DNA from: an uncultured Clostridia bacterium
GTDB taxonomy: Bacteria; Bacillota; Clostridia; Oscillospirales; Acutalibacteraceae
Direction: 5' to 3'
Assembly (NCBI GenBank): GCA_945874765.1
Contig: CAMCHQ010000002.1
Coordinates: forward strand, 143,535-207,534
Length of the DNA stretch: 64,000 bases
The notes below the pieces were generated by a model. That model saw only the letters and a program-made list of their open reading frames with translations, did not search any database and was not told where the DNA came from. Each line of letters begins with the position of its first letter. Positions within the stretch are counted from its first letter, which is position 1. The position numbers and the translations under genes were made by a program. Positions 17,883 to 27,173 of the stretch are shown here, in pieces.

Positions 17883-19238
17883 TTATTCTTCCTCGTCTGC
17901 ACTGCCGAGACCGAAAAGAGAATTAAAGTCAAATTCCTCTCCGTTAATCTCTAAATCGGCAAGCTGTTCGTTTAACGAAATGCTGTAAAATCCGCTTACA
18001 AAGGTGTCGAGATTAATCTCTGTTTCTTCACCCGTTTGCATATTTTTAAGCTTAGCGGTTTTAGCCTCAACCTCATTATCGCCGATAACAACATTGAATT
18101 TTGCGCCGAGTTTGTCGGCATATTTCATCTGCGCTCTGACGCTTCTTTGGTTAAGGTCAAGCAAAGCGGAGAAGCCTTCTTCTCTCATATCCTTTGCAAT
18201 TTCAACTGCTTTGAGCGTTGCCTTCTCGCCGAGTGCAACAATGAATAAATCAGGTTTTTCAGCCTCAGGAAATTCGCATCCCTGCGCCTCCATAAGAAGC
18301 ATAAGTCTTTCAAGTCCCATACCGAAGCCGAGAGACGGTGTGTGCTGACCGCCGAGTTCTTCAACAAGACCGTCATATCTGCCGCCGCCGCAAACAGTGC
18401 CCTGTGCGCCGATTGAGTTTGAAACAAATTCAAATACGGTTTTTGTATAATAGTCAAGTCCTCTTACAATTTGAGGATTGATTGTATATTCAATGTTTTG
18501 AGCTTTAAGATACTTTTGCACCATTTCAAAATGCTCTCTGCATTCGTCACAAAGGTAATCGATAACTACCGGTGCACCCTTTGCAATTTCGTGGCAAATC
18601 GGGCTTTTGCAGTCAAGTATTCTCATAGGATTTCTGTCAAGTCTGCCTTTGCATGTGTCACAAAGCTCGTCCTTGCGGGATGAAAAATATTCCTTGAGTG
18701 CCTTGTGATATTCCGCACGGCAAGTAGGACAGCCGATTGAATTGATTTCAAGGCTCAAATCCTTAACGCCGAGTGAGTCGAAAAGCGATTTTGCAAGCGA
18801 AATAATTTCAGCGTCTGCGAGAGGGGAGGCTGAACCGAAACATTCAACACCGAATTGGTGGAATTCTCTGAGTCTGCCTGCCTGCGGCTTTTCATATCTG
18901 TAGCAAGAGGTGAGGTAGCAAACCTTTTGAGGAAGTGCTTCGTTGCAAAGTCCGTTTTCAAGGAAAGAACGAACTGCGCCTGCCGTACCCTCCGGTCTTA
19001 ATGTGATTGACCTGCCGCCTTTGTCATCAAAGGTATACATTTCCTTTTGAACAACGTCGGTAGTGTCGCCTACACCTCTTTGGAAAAGCTCGGTATGTTC
19101 AAAAACAGGTGTTCTTATTTCTTTATATCCAAACTTTGAAGCGATATCAAGCGCTGTAGCCTCGATATATTGGTTTTTGTGTACGTCTTTAGGCAAAACA
19201 TCTTTTGTGCCTTTAATAGCTTTAGTTATAAGTGCCAT
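17883..19238 (-). CDS. hisS: Histidyl-tRNA synthetase
   Basis: This is a class II synthetase with KGTKDVLPKD at the start, motif 2 SCYRYEKPQAGRLREFHQFG, histidine-specific motifs RGLDYYTKTVFEF and GGGRYDGL, motif 3 GFGMGLERLMLL and a C-terminal anticodon-binding domain. At 451 aa it is about 25-30 residues longer than usual, with an acidic tail ending SADEEE. It starts after AGGAGAACG. A terminator hairpin from mgsA lies about 34 bases upstream, which may act as an attenuator. Confidence 0.96.
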   Translation of the reverse strand: MALITKAIKGTKDVLPKDVHKNQYIEATALDIASKFGYKEIRTPVFEHTELFQRGVGDTTDVVQKEMYTFDDKGGRSITLRPEGTAGAVRSFLENGLCNEALPQKVCYLTSCYRYEKPQAGRLREFHQFGVECFGSASPLADAEIISLAKSLFDSLGVKDLSLEINSIGCPTCRAEYHKALKEYFSSRKDELCDTCKGRLDRNPMRILDCKSPICHEIAKGAPVVIDYLCDECREHFEMVQKYLKAQNIEYTINPQIVRGLDYYTKTVFEFVSNSIGAQGTVCGGGRYDGLVEELGGQHTPSLGFGMGLERLMLLMEAQGCEFPEAEKPDLFIVALGEKATLKAVEIAKDMREEGFSALLDLNQRSVRAQMKYADKLGAKFNVVIGDNEVEAKTAKLKNMQTGEETEINLDTFVSGFYSISLNEQLADLEINGEEFDFNSLFGLGSADEEE

Positions 19239-19267
19239 ATCGTTCTCCTGTTATTAATGTATCATAA

Positions 19268-19297
19268 AAATCGGGCGAGTAAATTTACTCACCCGTT
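19268..19297 (-). terminator. Terminator after mgsA
   Basis: CGGGTGAGTAAATTTACTCGCCCG (given here in parts: CGGGTGAGTAAA and TTTACTCGCCCG) forms a long stem at 19295-19272 with one G-T pair, followed on the minus strand by ATTTTTATG. Confidence 0.75.
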
Positions 19298-19303
19298 ATT
19301 AGT

Positions 19304-19720
19304 TTATCGTGATTTATTGTAGCGTGGATTTACTATCTCTCTCCACTCAAAATCGCCTCTCTCAACGCCTCTGATTAATGCCTCAGCCGTTGCAATGTTG
19401 GTTGCAAACGGAATATTGTGAACGTCACAAAGACGCAAAAGGTCTTGGTCGCTCGGTTCGTGCGGCTTAGGTGAGAGTGGGTCTCTGAAGAATATTAAAA
19501 GGTCAATTTCGTTGCAGGCAATACGGCTTGCAATCTGCTGTCCGCCGCCTTGACTTCCTGCAAGAAAGCAATTGATTTTAAGACCTGTTGCTTCAGAAAC
19601 AAGCTTTCCTGTTGTGCCCGTTGCACAAACGTCGTGTCTGCTGATAATTCCGCAATACGCAATGCAAAACTGAACCAAAAGTTCCTTTTTTGCATCGTGT
19701 GCAATTAATGCGATATTCAT
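19304..19720 (-). CDS. mgsA: Methylglyoxal synthase
   Basis: MgsA converts dihydroxyacetone phosphate to methylglyoxal and phosphate, a bypass of lower glycolysis. The 138-aa protein starts [18 protein letters not shown], has the CATGTTG phosphate loop and the [15 protein letters not shown] block with the catalytic Asp and the essential His. The usual GPLGGDQQ is replaced by GSQGGGQQ. In many clostridia mgsA sits at the end of the mreBCD-mrdA-minCDE-rodA cluster; here min and rodA genes are missing between. Confidence 0.9.
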   Translation of the reverse strand: MNIALIAHDAKKELLVQFCIAYCGIISRHDVCATGTTGKLVSEATGLKINCFLAGSQGGGQQIASRIACNEIDLLIFFRDPLSPKPHEPSDQDLLRLCDVHNIPFATNIATAEALIRGVERGDFEWREIVNPRYNKSR

Positions 19721-19870
19721 ACTTTACCCCCGTAATAAAATTGTTTTGTTATTTTCTGATTGTCTTTTTTCCTAATTTGTCTCTTTTTTCTACCAATACG
19801 TGATTATTTTAACACAAAATTAATATATATTCAATAAGTAATTATATATATACCTTAAAAATGTTAATAA

Positions 19871-21889
19871 TTACGGCAAAAGAGTGCCAACCTTTTGATT
19901 AGTTTTTGCGTCTGTGTTGTTTTGATACCAATAATTTACAATATCTTTTGTAATTTCTGCCGTTTCAGTACCCGAACCTGCAAGCTCAACTACAGATGAA
20001 ACCGCAATTTCAGGGTGGTCATAAGGTGCAAACGTGATAAGGAAACCGTTATTTCTCTTAACTCCGTTTACAACTACTTCGGAAGTACCTGTTTTGCAGG
20101 CAACTTTTGTTTTCATATTTGAGAATACCAAGTAAGGACCGCCGCTTGTAGCAACAAGGCGCATACCCTGATGAACGGTGTCGATTGTGCTTTGACTTAA
20201 ACCGACGGATTCCGCAACCGATTTAGTCTTTTCATTGACATTGCCCGTAGCTGAAGAAATGATTGATTTTACAAAGTGAAGCTCGTATCTTGTTCCGCCG
20301 TTTGCAACGGTTGAACAGTAGTTTGCAAGCTGTAAAGGAGTGAAAATGTTGTCGCTTTGACCGATAGCAGTCTGAAGCGTATCACCTGCGTTCCATATTC
20401 CGCCGTTGTTCTCTCTGTTTTCGGGAGAAGCAAGAACACCTGCCGATTCCGAAATTTCAACGCCTGTTTTTTCACCCAAGCCGAAGTCCGTTGCATATTC
20501 GTCGATTTTGGAAATTCCAAGCCTCATAGCGCAGTTGTAGAAGAAAATGTTGCAAGAATCACGAAGTGCGGTTCTTACGTTTTCACTTCCGTGGGCAAAG
20601 CCGTGAAGACATTTGAATTTTTGACCTCTATACATCATAGTACCGCCGCAGCTGAAGGTTGTATCTGCACTGATAGTACCCTCTTCAAGCGAAGCACTTG
20701 CAACAACAGGCTTAAATGTAGAACCCGGTGCATAAGTACCCATTGCAAATCTTGACCAAAGCGGATTACGTGGGTCGGCAATAAGTTGGTCATATTTATC
20801 GTAATAATCGTTTAAATCGTAGGTAGGGTAGGAGGCTGCGGCAAGAAGTTCACCGCTGTTTACATCCTCAACCACTACGGCGCCTGCCGAGGAAGAAGCG
20901 TCAACCTGATTACATACTGTTTGAAGTCTGTTTTGCGCAAGCACCTGCAAATCACGGTCAATAGTCAATACCACCGTGTTACCCTGAATAGGCTTTTTGG
21001 TAACTTCCTGCGTTACTTCACCGTCTTTTGAAATTGTTATTGTAAGTTCACCCGGAGTACCCCTGAGTTCGCTTTCGCAAGCCTGCTCAATACCCGATTC
21101 ACCTATTTGGTCTGTAATTTTATATCCGTCGTCCTTGCGCTCGTTGTATTCCTCTGCATTGATTTTCCTAACCGTGCCGAGAATGTGAGGCGCAATTGTC
21201 GAGTCAACATATTCTCTGTACGCAACAATTCTTACGTCTGCACCGAGATATGTCTGTTGGTCCTCTTTAATCATAGCAACCGTTTCGTCGCTTACATCGT
21301 CGGCAATTGTTACAGGGTTTTCATAAGAGAAAAGAAGCCTTGTAAGTTCATATCTGATATTGCCGATTTTAAGCGCTGTCTGTGCGTCATAACCCTCAAT
21401 CTCATATTTTTCAATCATAGCGTCATAACAGTTTTGTGCAGTTGCATACGGTTGAAGATTGAGCATATCGGCACTTTTCATCGTTGCAATATCCTCTTTT
21501 TTACCGCTGAATTTAACCTTGCCGCTTTTCGTTATTTTAAGCGGAAGATTTTGAGCGTATTCCTCGTGATTTTTCTCAAAAAGCTTTATAAGATTATAGA
21601 TTATCTCGTTTCTTTTCTTGTTGTCCTTTTGAGACGGGAAAAATACTGCGTTTAATATTATTGAGTTGCCCTGCCTGTTCGTTACAAGGGAATTACCGTT
21701 TCTGTCAACGATTTCTCCTCTTGCCGCTTCAAGCTCAACAACATATTTACTTTCCGTATTGTTTTGTGCGGCATAATATTTGTTATTTTTTACCTGAATG
21801 TTAAACAGGTCTGCCGCAAATGAAAAGATAACTAAGCAGACCACAATCAGCGCAAAAACGCTCCTGCCGCTTTTATATTTACTTTTCAA
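19871..21889 (-). CDS. mrdA: Penicillin-binding protein 2, elongation transpeptidase
   Basis: This class B PBP cross-links peptidoglycan in the elongasome with MreBCD. A single N-terminal membrane anchor (about residues 9-28) leads to a pedestal region with RGEIVDRNGN, then the transpeptidase domain: catalytic serine in PGSTFKP (about residue 389), DSCNIFF (SxN) and ACKTGTSE (KTG). The 672-aa length is normal. It starts 32 bases after the mreD stop, as the last gene of mreBCD-mrdA. Beta-lactams are expected to acylate the serine. Confidence 0.93.
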   Translation of the reverse strand: MKSKYKSGRSVFALIVVCLVIFSFAADLFNIQVKNNKYYAAQNNTESKYVVELEAARGEIVDRNGNSLVTNRQGNSIILNAVFFPSQKDNKKRNEIIYNLIKLFEKNHEEYAQNLPLKITKSGKVKFSGKKEDIATMKSADMLNLQPYATAQNCYDAMIEKYEIEGYDAQTALKIGNIRYELTRLLFSYENPVTIADDVSDETVAMIKEDQQTYLGADVRIVAYREYVDSTIAPHILGTVRKINAEEYNERKDDGYKITDQIGESGIEQACESELRGTPGELTITISKDGEVTQEVTKKPIQGNTVVLTIDRDLQVLAQNRLQTVCNQVDASSSAGAVVVEDVNSGELLAAASYPTYDLNDYYDKYDQLIADPRNPLWSRFAMGTYAPGSTFKPVVASASLEEGTISADTTFSCGGTMMYRGQKFKCLHGFAHGSENVRTALRDSCNIFFYNCAMRLGISKIDEYATDFGLGEKTGVEISESAGVLASPENRENNGGIWNAGDTLQTAIGQSDNIFTPLQLANYCSTVANGGTRYELHFVKSIISSATGNVNEKTKSVAESVGLSQSTIDTVHQGMRLVATSGGPYLVFSNMKTKVACKTGTSEVVVNGVKRNNGFLITFAPYDHPEIAVSSVVELAGSGTETAEITKDIVNYWYQNNTDAKTNQKVGTLLP

Positions 21890-21921
21890 TGAAATACTCC
21901 TTGAATAAAATTAATTGCCTT

Positions 21922-22467
21922 TTATTTTGCTTCTCTTTTGTCCTCAATTACAGGCTTCGGCGCTTCGTTAAGCTTCCTTTTTATCGGTCTTAAAATGAGA
22001 TAAATAAGCGGGGTGAGAACAAGAGTATAAATAACGCACGGAATGTAGAATGTTACAAGCGTCATTTCTCCGCCCTTTACTCCCTTGATAATTATAAAGC
22101 AAAGCCAATAAATAAAGCCGTAAAGCACTGTTGCAACTGTTGTGCAAACCATATTTGTGATAAATATATTTCTTGCAATGTATGTCACAAGCGCCGAGGA
22201 GAAAAAGCACATAAGCATAATGAATATGCAGTTGAAGCCCATATGCACTCCCGAGTTCAAATCCCATAAAAGTCCTGCAAAAAGACCTAAGAGAGCACCG
22301 TTTCTTTCGTCCTCACCCATTGCAAGTATGATTGTAACAGGCAAAAGCAAAAAGCACCTTGCGCCCCAAATTTCAGGGAAAAGACCTTGAACGTTTTGAA
22401 GCAAATCGCAAACGAGGATAATAAGGCAGTAAATTATATATTTAACTGTCTGCTTTTTTGCACTCAT
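21922..22467 (-). CDS. mreD: Rod shape-determining protein MreD
   Basis: The 181-aa hydrophobic protein has five to six membrane segments and features of MreD, including GEDERNGALLGLFAGLLWDL and a C-terminal LILRPI near the end. It is the membrane partner of MreC and PBP2 in lateral wall growth. Its start codon shares a base with the mreC stop. The identification relies on position as much as sequence, because MreD is poorly conserved. Confidence 0.88.
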   Translation of the reverse strand: MSAKKQTVKYIIYCLIILVCDLLQNVQGLFPEIWGARCFLLLPVTIILAMGEDERNGALLGLFAGLLWDLNSGVHMGFNCIFIMLMCFFSSALVTYIARNIFITNMVCTTVATVLYGFIYWLCFIIIKGVKGGEMTLVTFYIPCVIYTLVLTPLIYLILRPIKRKLNEAPKPVIEDKREAK

Positions 22468-23312
22468 TATTTGCCCTCGCTTTCGCTGTAGCTTGTGAGA
22501 ATAAGAACTGACGTTACTTTTTTGATATCCGTACCGGGTTCAACAGCCGCATAGCTTGAAATGTCCGTATCGTCATTGTTGATGTCCTTAACGGTTCCGA
22601 TAATAATTCCTTTAGGCATTTTCTTGCTTATACCTGCCGTAGCGATAATAGAGCCGTAAGAAATTTTACTTGACGACGAAAGATTTTCAAATTTGCAGAC
22701 ACCCTGCTTTGCAAGGTTTGCGTCACCCGAAACAAAGCTTAACTCGTTAGTTGAAATATCGTAAGCCGAAACCGAAAAATCAGGGTCGAGAATAGTATTT
22801 ACAACGCTGTAAGTAGGATAAGCTTTTTTGATAACGCCGATAAGATATTTTCCGTAAAGAACAGCCGCACCGTCTTTAACTCCGTTTAACGTACCCTTGC
22901 TTACCGTGAATGAGCAGTATGGATTTGCACTGTCCCTGCCGATAACAGAAGCTTCGGCAAATTTGAAGTCCTTGTGTTCCTCTTTGAGCCCGAGTGCGTC
23001 TTTGTATAAATCGTTTTGCGCTTTAAGGTTGTTGTAATCTGCAAGCTGGTCCTGAAGTTCACCGACTTGTTTTTGAAGTGAATCGATTTTAGCGTCATAC
23101 TCCGCATTACCTTTAGCGCTTTCACTTATATGGTCAATTCCATCGCTTATTTTGCTTGCAACCCAATGCGCAGGAGTGAATATTGTGCCTACTATGCCAC
23201 TTTGCGCCGTTTCACCGTGGCCGTTAGCCGCACAGATAAACATACCTACAAGAAGCAAGGCAATTATTGAAATTATTAACTTGAAACGACTGCTTTTAAA
23301 AAGGTCTTTCAT
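22467..23312 (-). CDS. mreC: Cell shape-determining protein MreC
   Basis: The 281-aa protein starts at ATG 23312, two bases after the mreB stop, with GAAGGG as ribosome site. It has an N-terminal membrane anchor (LIISIIALLLVGMFICAA), a coiled coil (about 65-105, DSLQKQVGELQDQLADYNNL) and the extracytoplasmic beta-domain with ASVIGRD, SFTVSKGTLNGVKDGAAV and GIIIGTVKDI. It bridges MreB inside to PBP2 outside. An in-frame start 48 bases upstream lies within mreB and lacks a ribosome site. Confidence 0.92.
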   Translation of the reverse strand: MKDLFKSSRFKLIISIIALLLVGMFICAANGHGETAQSGIVGTIFTPAHWVASKISDGIDHISESAKGNAEYDAKIDSLQKQVGELQDQLADYNNLKAQNDLYKDALGLKEEHKDFKFAEASVIGRDSANPYCSFTVSKGTLNGVKDGAAVLYGKYLIGVIKKAYPTYSVVNTILDPDFSVSAYDISTNELSFVSGDANLAKQGVCKFENLSSSSKISYGSIIATAGISKKMPKGIIIGTVKDINNDDTDISSYAAVEPGTDIKKVTSVLILTSYSESEGK

Positions 23313-23314
23313 AA

Positions 23315-24295
23315 TTATTGTGCCCTTCTGAGTTTGATTGATGTTCCGATAGCTACGCAATCAAGCGGCCTTTCGGGAATGTGTACCTGCATTTTTGTCT
23401 CTTTTGCAATAAGTTCCGGTAAACCTCTTAATTGGCTTGAACCGCCTGCAAGATAAATACCTCTGTCAATAATATCAGCCGCAAGCTCCGGAAGAGTAAC
23501 TTCAAGAGTTTCCTTAATAGCGGCAATGATTTTTGAAACAGGCTCCGACAAAACTTCTCTTATTTCAGCCGAGGTGATTTCAACGCTCTTTGGCAAACCG
23601 TCGGTAAGATTTCTGCCCTTAACATCCATTGCACCTTCGCCGTCATATTCGCTTACAGAGCCGATTTTAATTTTAATATCCTCTGCCGTGTTTTTGCCGA
23701 TAAGAAGATTGTGCGCTTTTTTCATATGATTAACAATTGCTTCGTCAAATGCGTCGCCGCCGACCTTGATGCTTCTGCTTGCCGCAATGCCGCCGAGACT
23801 GATAACAGCAACGTCACACGTACCGCCGCCGATGTCAACTATCATTGAACCCGTAGCTTCAAATACAGGAAGTCCTGCACCGATAGCCGCCGCCATTGAT
23901 TCTTCAATAAGCTCAACATCTTGTGCACCGGCTGAACGAACAGCGTCCTCAACCGCACGTCTTTCAACTTCCGTTACTCCGCTCGGTACACTTACAACCA
24001 CTCTTGTTCTTGTAAAAAGATTTCTCCTGCTTGAACGGTAAATAAAACTTCTGAGCATATCCGAAGTCATATCAAAATCGGCAATAACACCGTCTTGAAG
24101 AGGTCTTACCGCAATAATCGAACCGGGAGTTCTGCCAATCATAGTCTTAGCCTCGTCACCCGTTGCAAGAACTCTTTTAGTCTTAACGTCAACGGCAACA
24201 ACGCTTGGTTCTCTTATAATAATTCTGCCTTTTTTGTCGCAAATAATTGTATTTGCCGTACCTAAGTCAATACCGATATCTCTTGAAAAAATCAT
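23315..24295 (-). CDS. mreB: Rod shape-determining actin homologue MreB
   Basis: MreB polymerises under the membrane and guides lateral wall synthesis. The protein begins MIFSRDIGIDLGTANTII (phosphate 1 motif), with RTPGSIIAVRPLQDGVIADF, VDIGGGTCDVAVISLGGI (phosphate 2) and YLAGGSSQLRGLPELI. The 326-aa length is typical, slightly short. I chose the ATG at 24295 over the adjacent GTG. It heads the leftward mreBCD-mrdA operon and is divergent from the sigma-factor gene. Confidence 0.95.
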   Translation of the reverse strand: MIFSRDIGIDLGTANTIICDKKGRIIIREPSVVAVDVKTKRVLATGDEAKTMIGRTPGSIIAVRPLQDGVIADFDMTSDMLRSFIYRSSRRNLFTRTRVVVSVPSGVTEVERRAVEDAVRSAGAQDVELIEESMAAAIGAGLPVFEATGSMIVDIGGGTCDVAVISLGGIAASRSIKVGGDAFDEAIVNHMKKAHNLLIGKNTAEDIKIKIGSVSEYDGEGAMDVKGRNLTDGLPKSVEITSAEIREVLSEPVSKIIAAIKETLEVTLPELAADIIDRGIYLAGGSSQLRGLPELIAKETKMQVHIPERPLDCVAIGTSIKLRRAQ

Positions 24296-24492
24296 CACTT
24301 TGTCCTACCTTTATATCGAATGATAACAACAGTTATCCATTATTTAAAATCTTAATTGTATCTATTATATAATAGCGAGCCTCTTATAACAATAGCAAAT
24401 TTAAAATATTTTAAAAATTTACAAAATTGTAAAATAAACAATGAAAAATCAAATTTTTCTACATGCCACGCAGAACGACGTCGAAAAATTTA

Positions 24493-24521
24493 TTGCAACA
24501 CTTTTACGAATAATTTATACT
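24493..24521 (+). promoter_or_regulatory. Promoter for the sigma factor gene
   Basis: TTGCAA (24493-24498) and TATACT (24516-24521) are separated by 17 bases, about 35 bases ahead of the sigma-factor ATG. It looks like a vegetative promoter rather than an ECF-type autoregulated one. Confidence 0.5.
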
Positions 24522-24554
24522 TAACATATGACGTCGTCAAAAGAGGTGAGCGAT

Positions 24555-25067
24555 ATGAAAGAAAGCAAACTTATAAAAAACGCTCAAAAAGGGGATGAAA
24601 ACGCCTTTTGCGAGCTTTACGAATTGTATAAAAACAGGCTTTTCAGATATGCCTATTATAAGCTTTCAAATGAGGCGGACGCCGAGGACGCTGTAATGGA
24701 TTGTGTTCTTTGCGCTTGGCAGGATATAACGAAACTTAAAAAGGCGGAGGCTTTTCCCGCTTGGATATTTAAGATTTTGCGCCTGTCCTGCACAAAATAT
24801 ATTGACGCTCAGGCAAAAAGCAGGGCAAATCAGACGCTTGATGATATGCAAAACGATACGTCTCTTTCCTATTGCCACAGCGATTTATCGTTAGAACTCA
24901 GGCAGGCGCTCGATAAGCTTCAAGCTGATGAAAAGGAGGTTGTATTGCTTTGCCTTGTCGCAGGATTTACAAGCACACAATGTTCAAAGATTGTCGGTTT
25001 AAAACCGTCAAGCGTCAGGTCGAAACTTTCAAGAAGTCTTGCTAAAATGAGAAATTATTTGGAGTGA
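24555..25067 (+). CDS. Sigma-70 family (ECF-type) RNA polymerase sigma factor
   Basis: The 170-aa protein has sigma region 2 (LIKNAQKGDENAFCELYELY, then DAEDAVMDCVLCAWQDI, the -10 binding helix) and region 4 (LQADEKEVVLLCLVAGFTSTQCSKIVG with a C-terminal HTH ending RSLAKMRNYL). The ATG at 24555 follows GAGGTGA. The next gene starts 6 bases after its stop and encodes a protein with a short cytoplasmic N-terminus and one membrane segment, which looks like an anti-sigma arrangement. The target genes are unknown. Confidence 0.85.
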   Translation: MKESKLIKNAQKGDENAFCELYELYKNRLFRYAYYKLSNEADAEDAVMDCVLCAWQDITKLKKAEAFPAWIFKILRLSCTKYIDAQAKSRANQTLDDMQNDTSLSYCHSDLSLELRQALDKLQADEKEVVLLCLVAGFTSTQCSKIVGLKPSSVRSKLSRSLAKMRNYLE

Positions 25068-25073
25068 TGTCAT

Positions 25074-27002
25074 ATGAAAAAGAATGAAAAATACGATAAG
25101 GTCATAACTGATTTTGACCTTGATTTTGTGAAAAATAAATTTGATAACGACAGCGTAGTCGCACCCGACAGTCTCAGCAGTGAAAATGTCAAAAATGCTA
25201 TAGACAAAAAGGAACGAAAGATTATACCGTTTGTAAAATCCAAAGCGTTTAAAACTGCCGTAAGTCTTGTTGCCTGCGTTGCAATTGTTGCCGTTTCGCT
25301 TAATTTTGCACTTGGCAAAAATACGCAGTCACCGCCTGTAGCAGATACTCAAATTGAAAGCAAAACCGCTCAATTTAAAACATTTTCATCTGCAAAAGAT
25401 GTTAAAAATTATTTCAAATCTATTGAAAAATCAAACAGTTCGGGTGATTTTGCCGTATATTCAAATAGGGATACGGTTAAAGGTTCAGAGAGTGTGGTTG
25501 ATAATTCAAGCAGTGAAACCTATGTTCAGGTTGACGGTGTTGACGAGGCGGATATCATTAAAAACGACGGCAAATATATTTATACTGTACGTAATGAAAA
25601 CGATAAAATTTTAATCTATAAACCCGACGGAAAAAGTGTAAAAAAGATGTCCGAAATAGCATATAATATGGATAAAGATAACTATATTAATGATATTTTC
25701 CTTTATAAAAATAATCTGATTGTTCAGTCAAACAGCTTCAATGGCGATTACGATATATTTACAAATATTGATATATATTCTCTTGCAGATATAAAAAATC
25801 CGAAGAAAATCCATTCGTTTAAGCAGCAGGGCGGCTATGTTTCCTCTCGCATAACAAGTGATTCTCTTTTGGTTATTTCCAACAAAGAAATATACTCTCA
25901 TTTGTGCAAAACAGACAAAGATTATCTGCCCCAAACCACGCTTGACGGCACTGAAAAAGCAGTTGAACCTAAGGATATTTGCGTAGTTGATAATTCTAAA
26001 TCCGCTTCATACCTTATCGTCAGCAAGCTTGACCTTGTAAGTCAAAAAATGACAACCGAAACAAAGGCAATAGCAGGCGCCGCCTCAACCGTTTATTGCA
26101 ATGAAAATAATCTTTATGTTGCAAATGCCGTTTTTGATGTTCGTGATACAGCCAAAAAAGACGAGGCGGTTATTGATTCTGATTTTGCGTTTTCCAATCA
26201 GGATTATTCTACCGAAATTTATAAGATTGATTTTGAAAACGATATCAAATTTGTTGCCAAAGCGACTGTTTCGGGTACTGTCAATAATCAATTTTCAATG
26301 GATGAATATAACGGCAATTTCCGCATTGCAACTACTGAATATGATAAAAATTCCAACTTGATATGTAATGTTTACGTGTTTGATAAAAATATGAAAAAGC
26401 TCGGCAAAACCGACGGCTTTGCAAAGGGTGAGGATATCCGTGCCGTGCGTTTTTTAGGCAATACAGCTTATGTTATCACATTTGAATATACCGACCCTCT
26501 TTTTGTTCTCGACCTCTCCAATCCCAAAGAGCCGACTGTTAAGGGCAGCGTTAAAATCAGCGGTTTTTCAACTAATTTAATCCCGATTGACAGCAATACA
26601 CTCCTCGGTATAGGCACTGCAAACGATTTTTCAAATCCTTATGCAAGAGGTATCAAATTTGCTCTTTTTGACGTGTCTGACCCGCAAAAGCCTACGGTGC
26701 TTGACAGCAAAACGATTAAAAATACTGCGAGCGAGGCGCAAGACACCCATAAAGCCATTCTTGTTAATAAGTCAGAAAATTATTTTGCAATTCCTTTTGA
26801 GTACGTCAAAGCTAACGACAGCGGTATAGAGCAAATTAAAGCCGGCGCAATCGCTTTTGAGATTAAGGATAAAAAGATAAGTATTGTTAAAAAATATTCG
26901 ACCGAAATCAAAAACGGTGACCTCGTCAGAAGCACGATTGTCAATAACGTTATTTATACTTTTAATGACGGCGTGTTTGTAAATTCCTTTGCGGCAAAAT
27001 AA
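25074..27002 (+). CDS. Membrane-anchored beta-propeller protein
   Basis: This 642-aa protein has a cytoplasmic N-terminus of about 60 residues, one membrane segment (about 62-84, AFKTAVSLVACVAIVAVSLN) and a large outer domain. The latter carries the secreted beta-propeller signature YVQVDGVDEADIIKNDGKYIY and repeated blade patterns such as RAVRFLGNTAYVITFEYTDP. Its coupling to the sigma factor suggests that it senses an outside signal and holds the sigma factor, with the N-terminal 60 residues as anti-sigma part. That role is inferred; the propeller family itself has no settled function. Confidence 0.8.
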   Translation: MKKNEKYDKVITDFDLDFVKNKFDNDSVVAPDSLSSENVKNAIDKKERKIIPFVKSKAFKTAVSLVACVAIVAVSLNFALGKNTQSPPVADTQIESKTAQFKTFSSAKDVKNYFKSIEKSNSSGDFAVYSNRDTVKGSESVVDNSSSETYVQVDGVDEADIIKNDGKYIYTVRNENDKILIYKPDGKSVKKMSEIAYNMDKDNYINDIFLYKNNLIVQSNSFNGDYDIFTNIDIYSLADIKNPKKIHSFKQQGGYVSSRITSDSLLVISNKEIYSHLCKTDKDYLPQTTLDGTEKAVEPKDICVVDNSKSASYLIVSKLDLVSQKMTTETKAIAGAASTVYCNENNLYVANAVFDVRDTAKKDEAVIDSDFAFSNQDYSTEIYKIDFENDIKFVAKATVSGTVNNQFSMDEYNGNFRIATTEYDKNSNLICNVYVFDKNMKKLGKTDGFAKGEDIRAVRFLGNTAYVITFEYTDPLFVLDLSNPKEPTVKGSVKISGFSTNLIPIDSNTLLGIGTANDFSNPYARGIKFALFDVSDPQKPTVLDSKTIKNTASEAQDTHKAILVNKSENYFAIPFEYVKANDSGIEQIKAGAIAFEIKDKKISIVKKYSTEIKNGDLVRSTIVNNVIYTFNDGVFVNSFAAK

Positions 27003-27087
27003 CGCAGATATTTGTTACCTTTGCACTAATAATATTTAATATTATATAATATGTTTTAAATATTTATATACAATGTATAAAAATCAA

Positions 27088-27121
27088 GTCTCCCATACCT
27101 CTCGGCACGGGAGACTTTTTT
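27088..27121 (+). terminator. Terminator of the sigma/propeller operon
   Basis: GTCTCCC (27088-27094) pairs with GGGAGAC (27109-27115), followed by TTTTTT. The core chromosome block appears to end here. Confidence 0.85.
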
Positions 27122-27173
27122 GCCGCCTTGTCGCAGCAACTGTAAGCGTGAAAATTATTTAGCTTATTTCGAC

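Noticed and set aside
24356..24598. 80-codon plus-strand frame overlapping the sigma-factor start
   Set aside because: It covers the divergent mreB/sigma promoter region and overlaps the sigma gene in another frame; no ribosome site.
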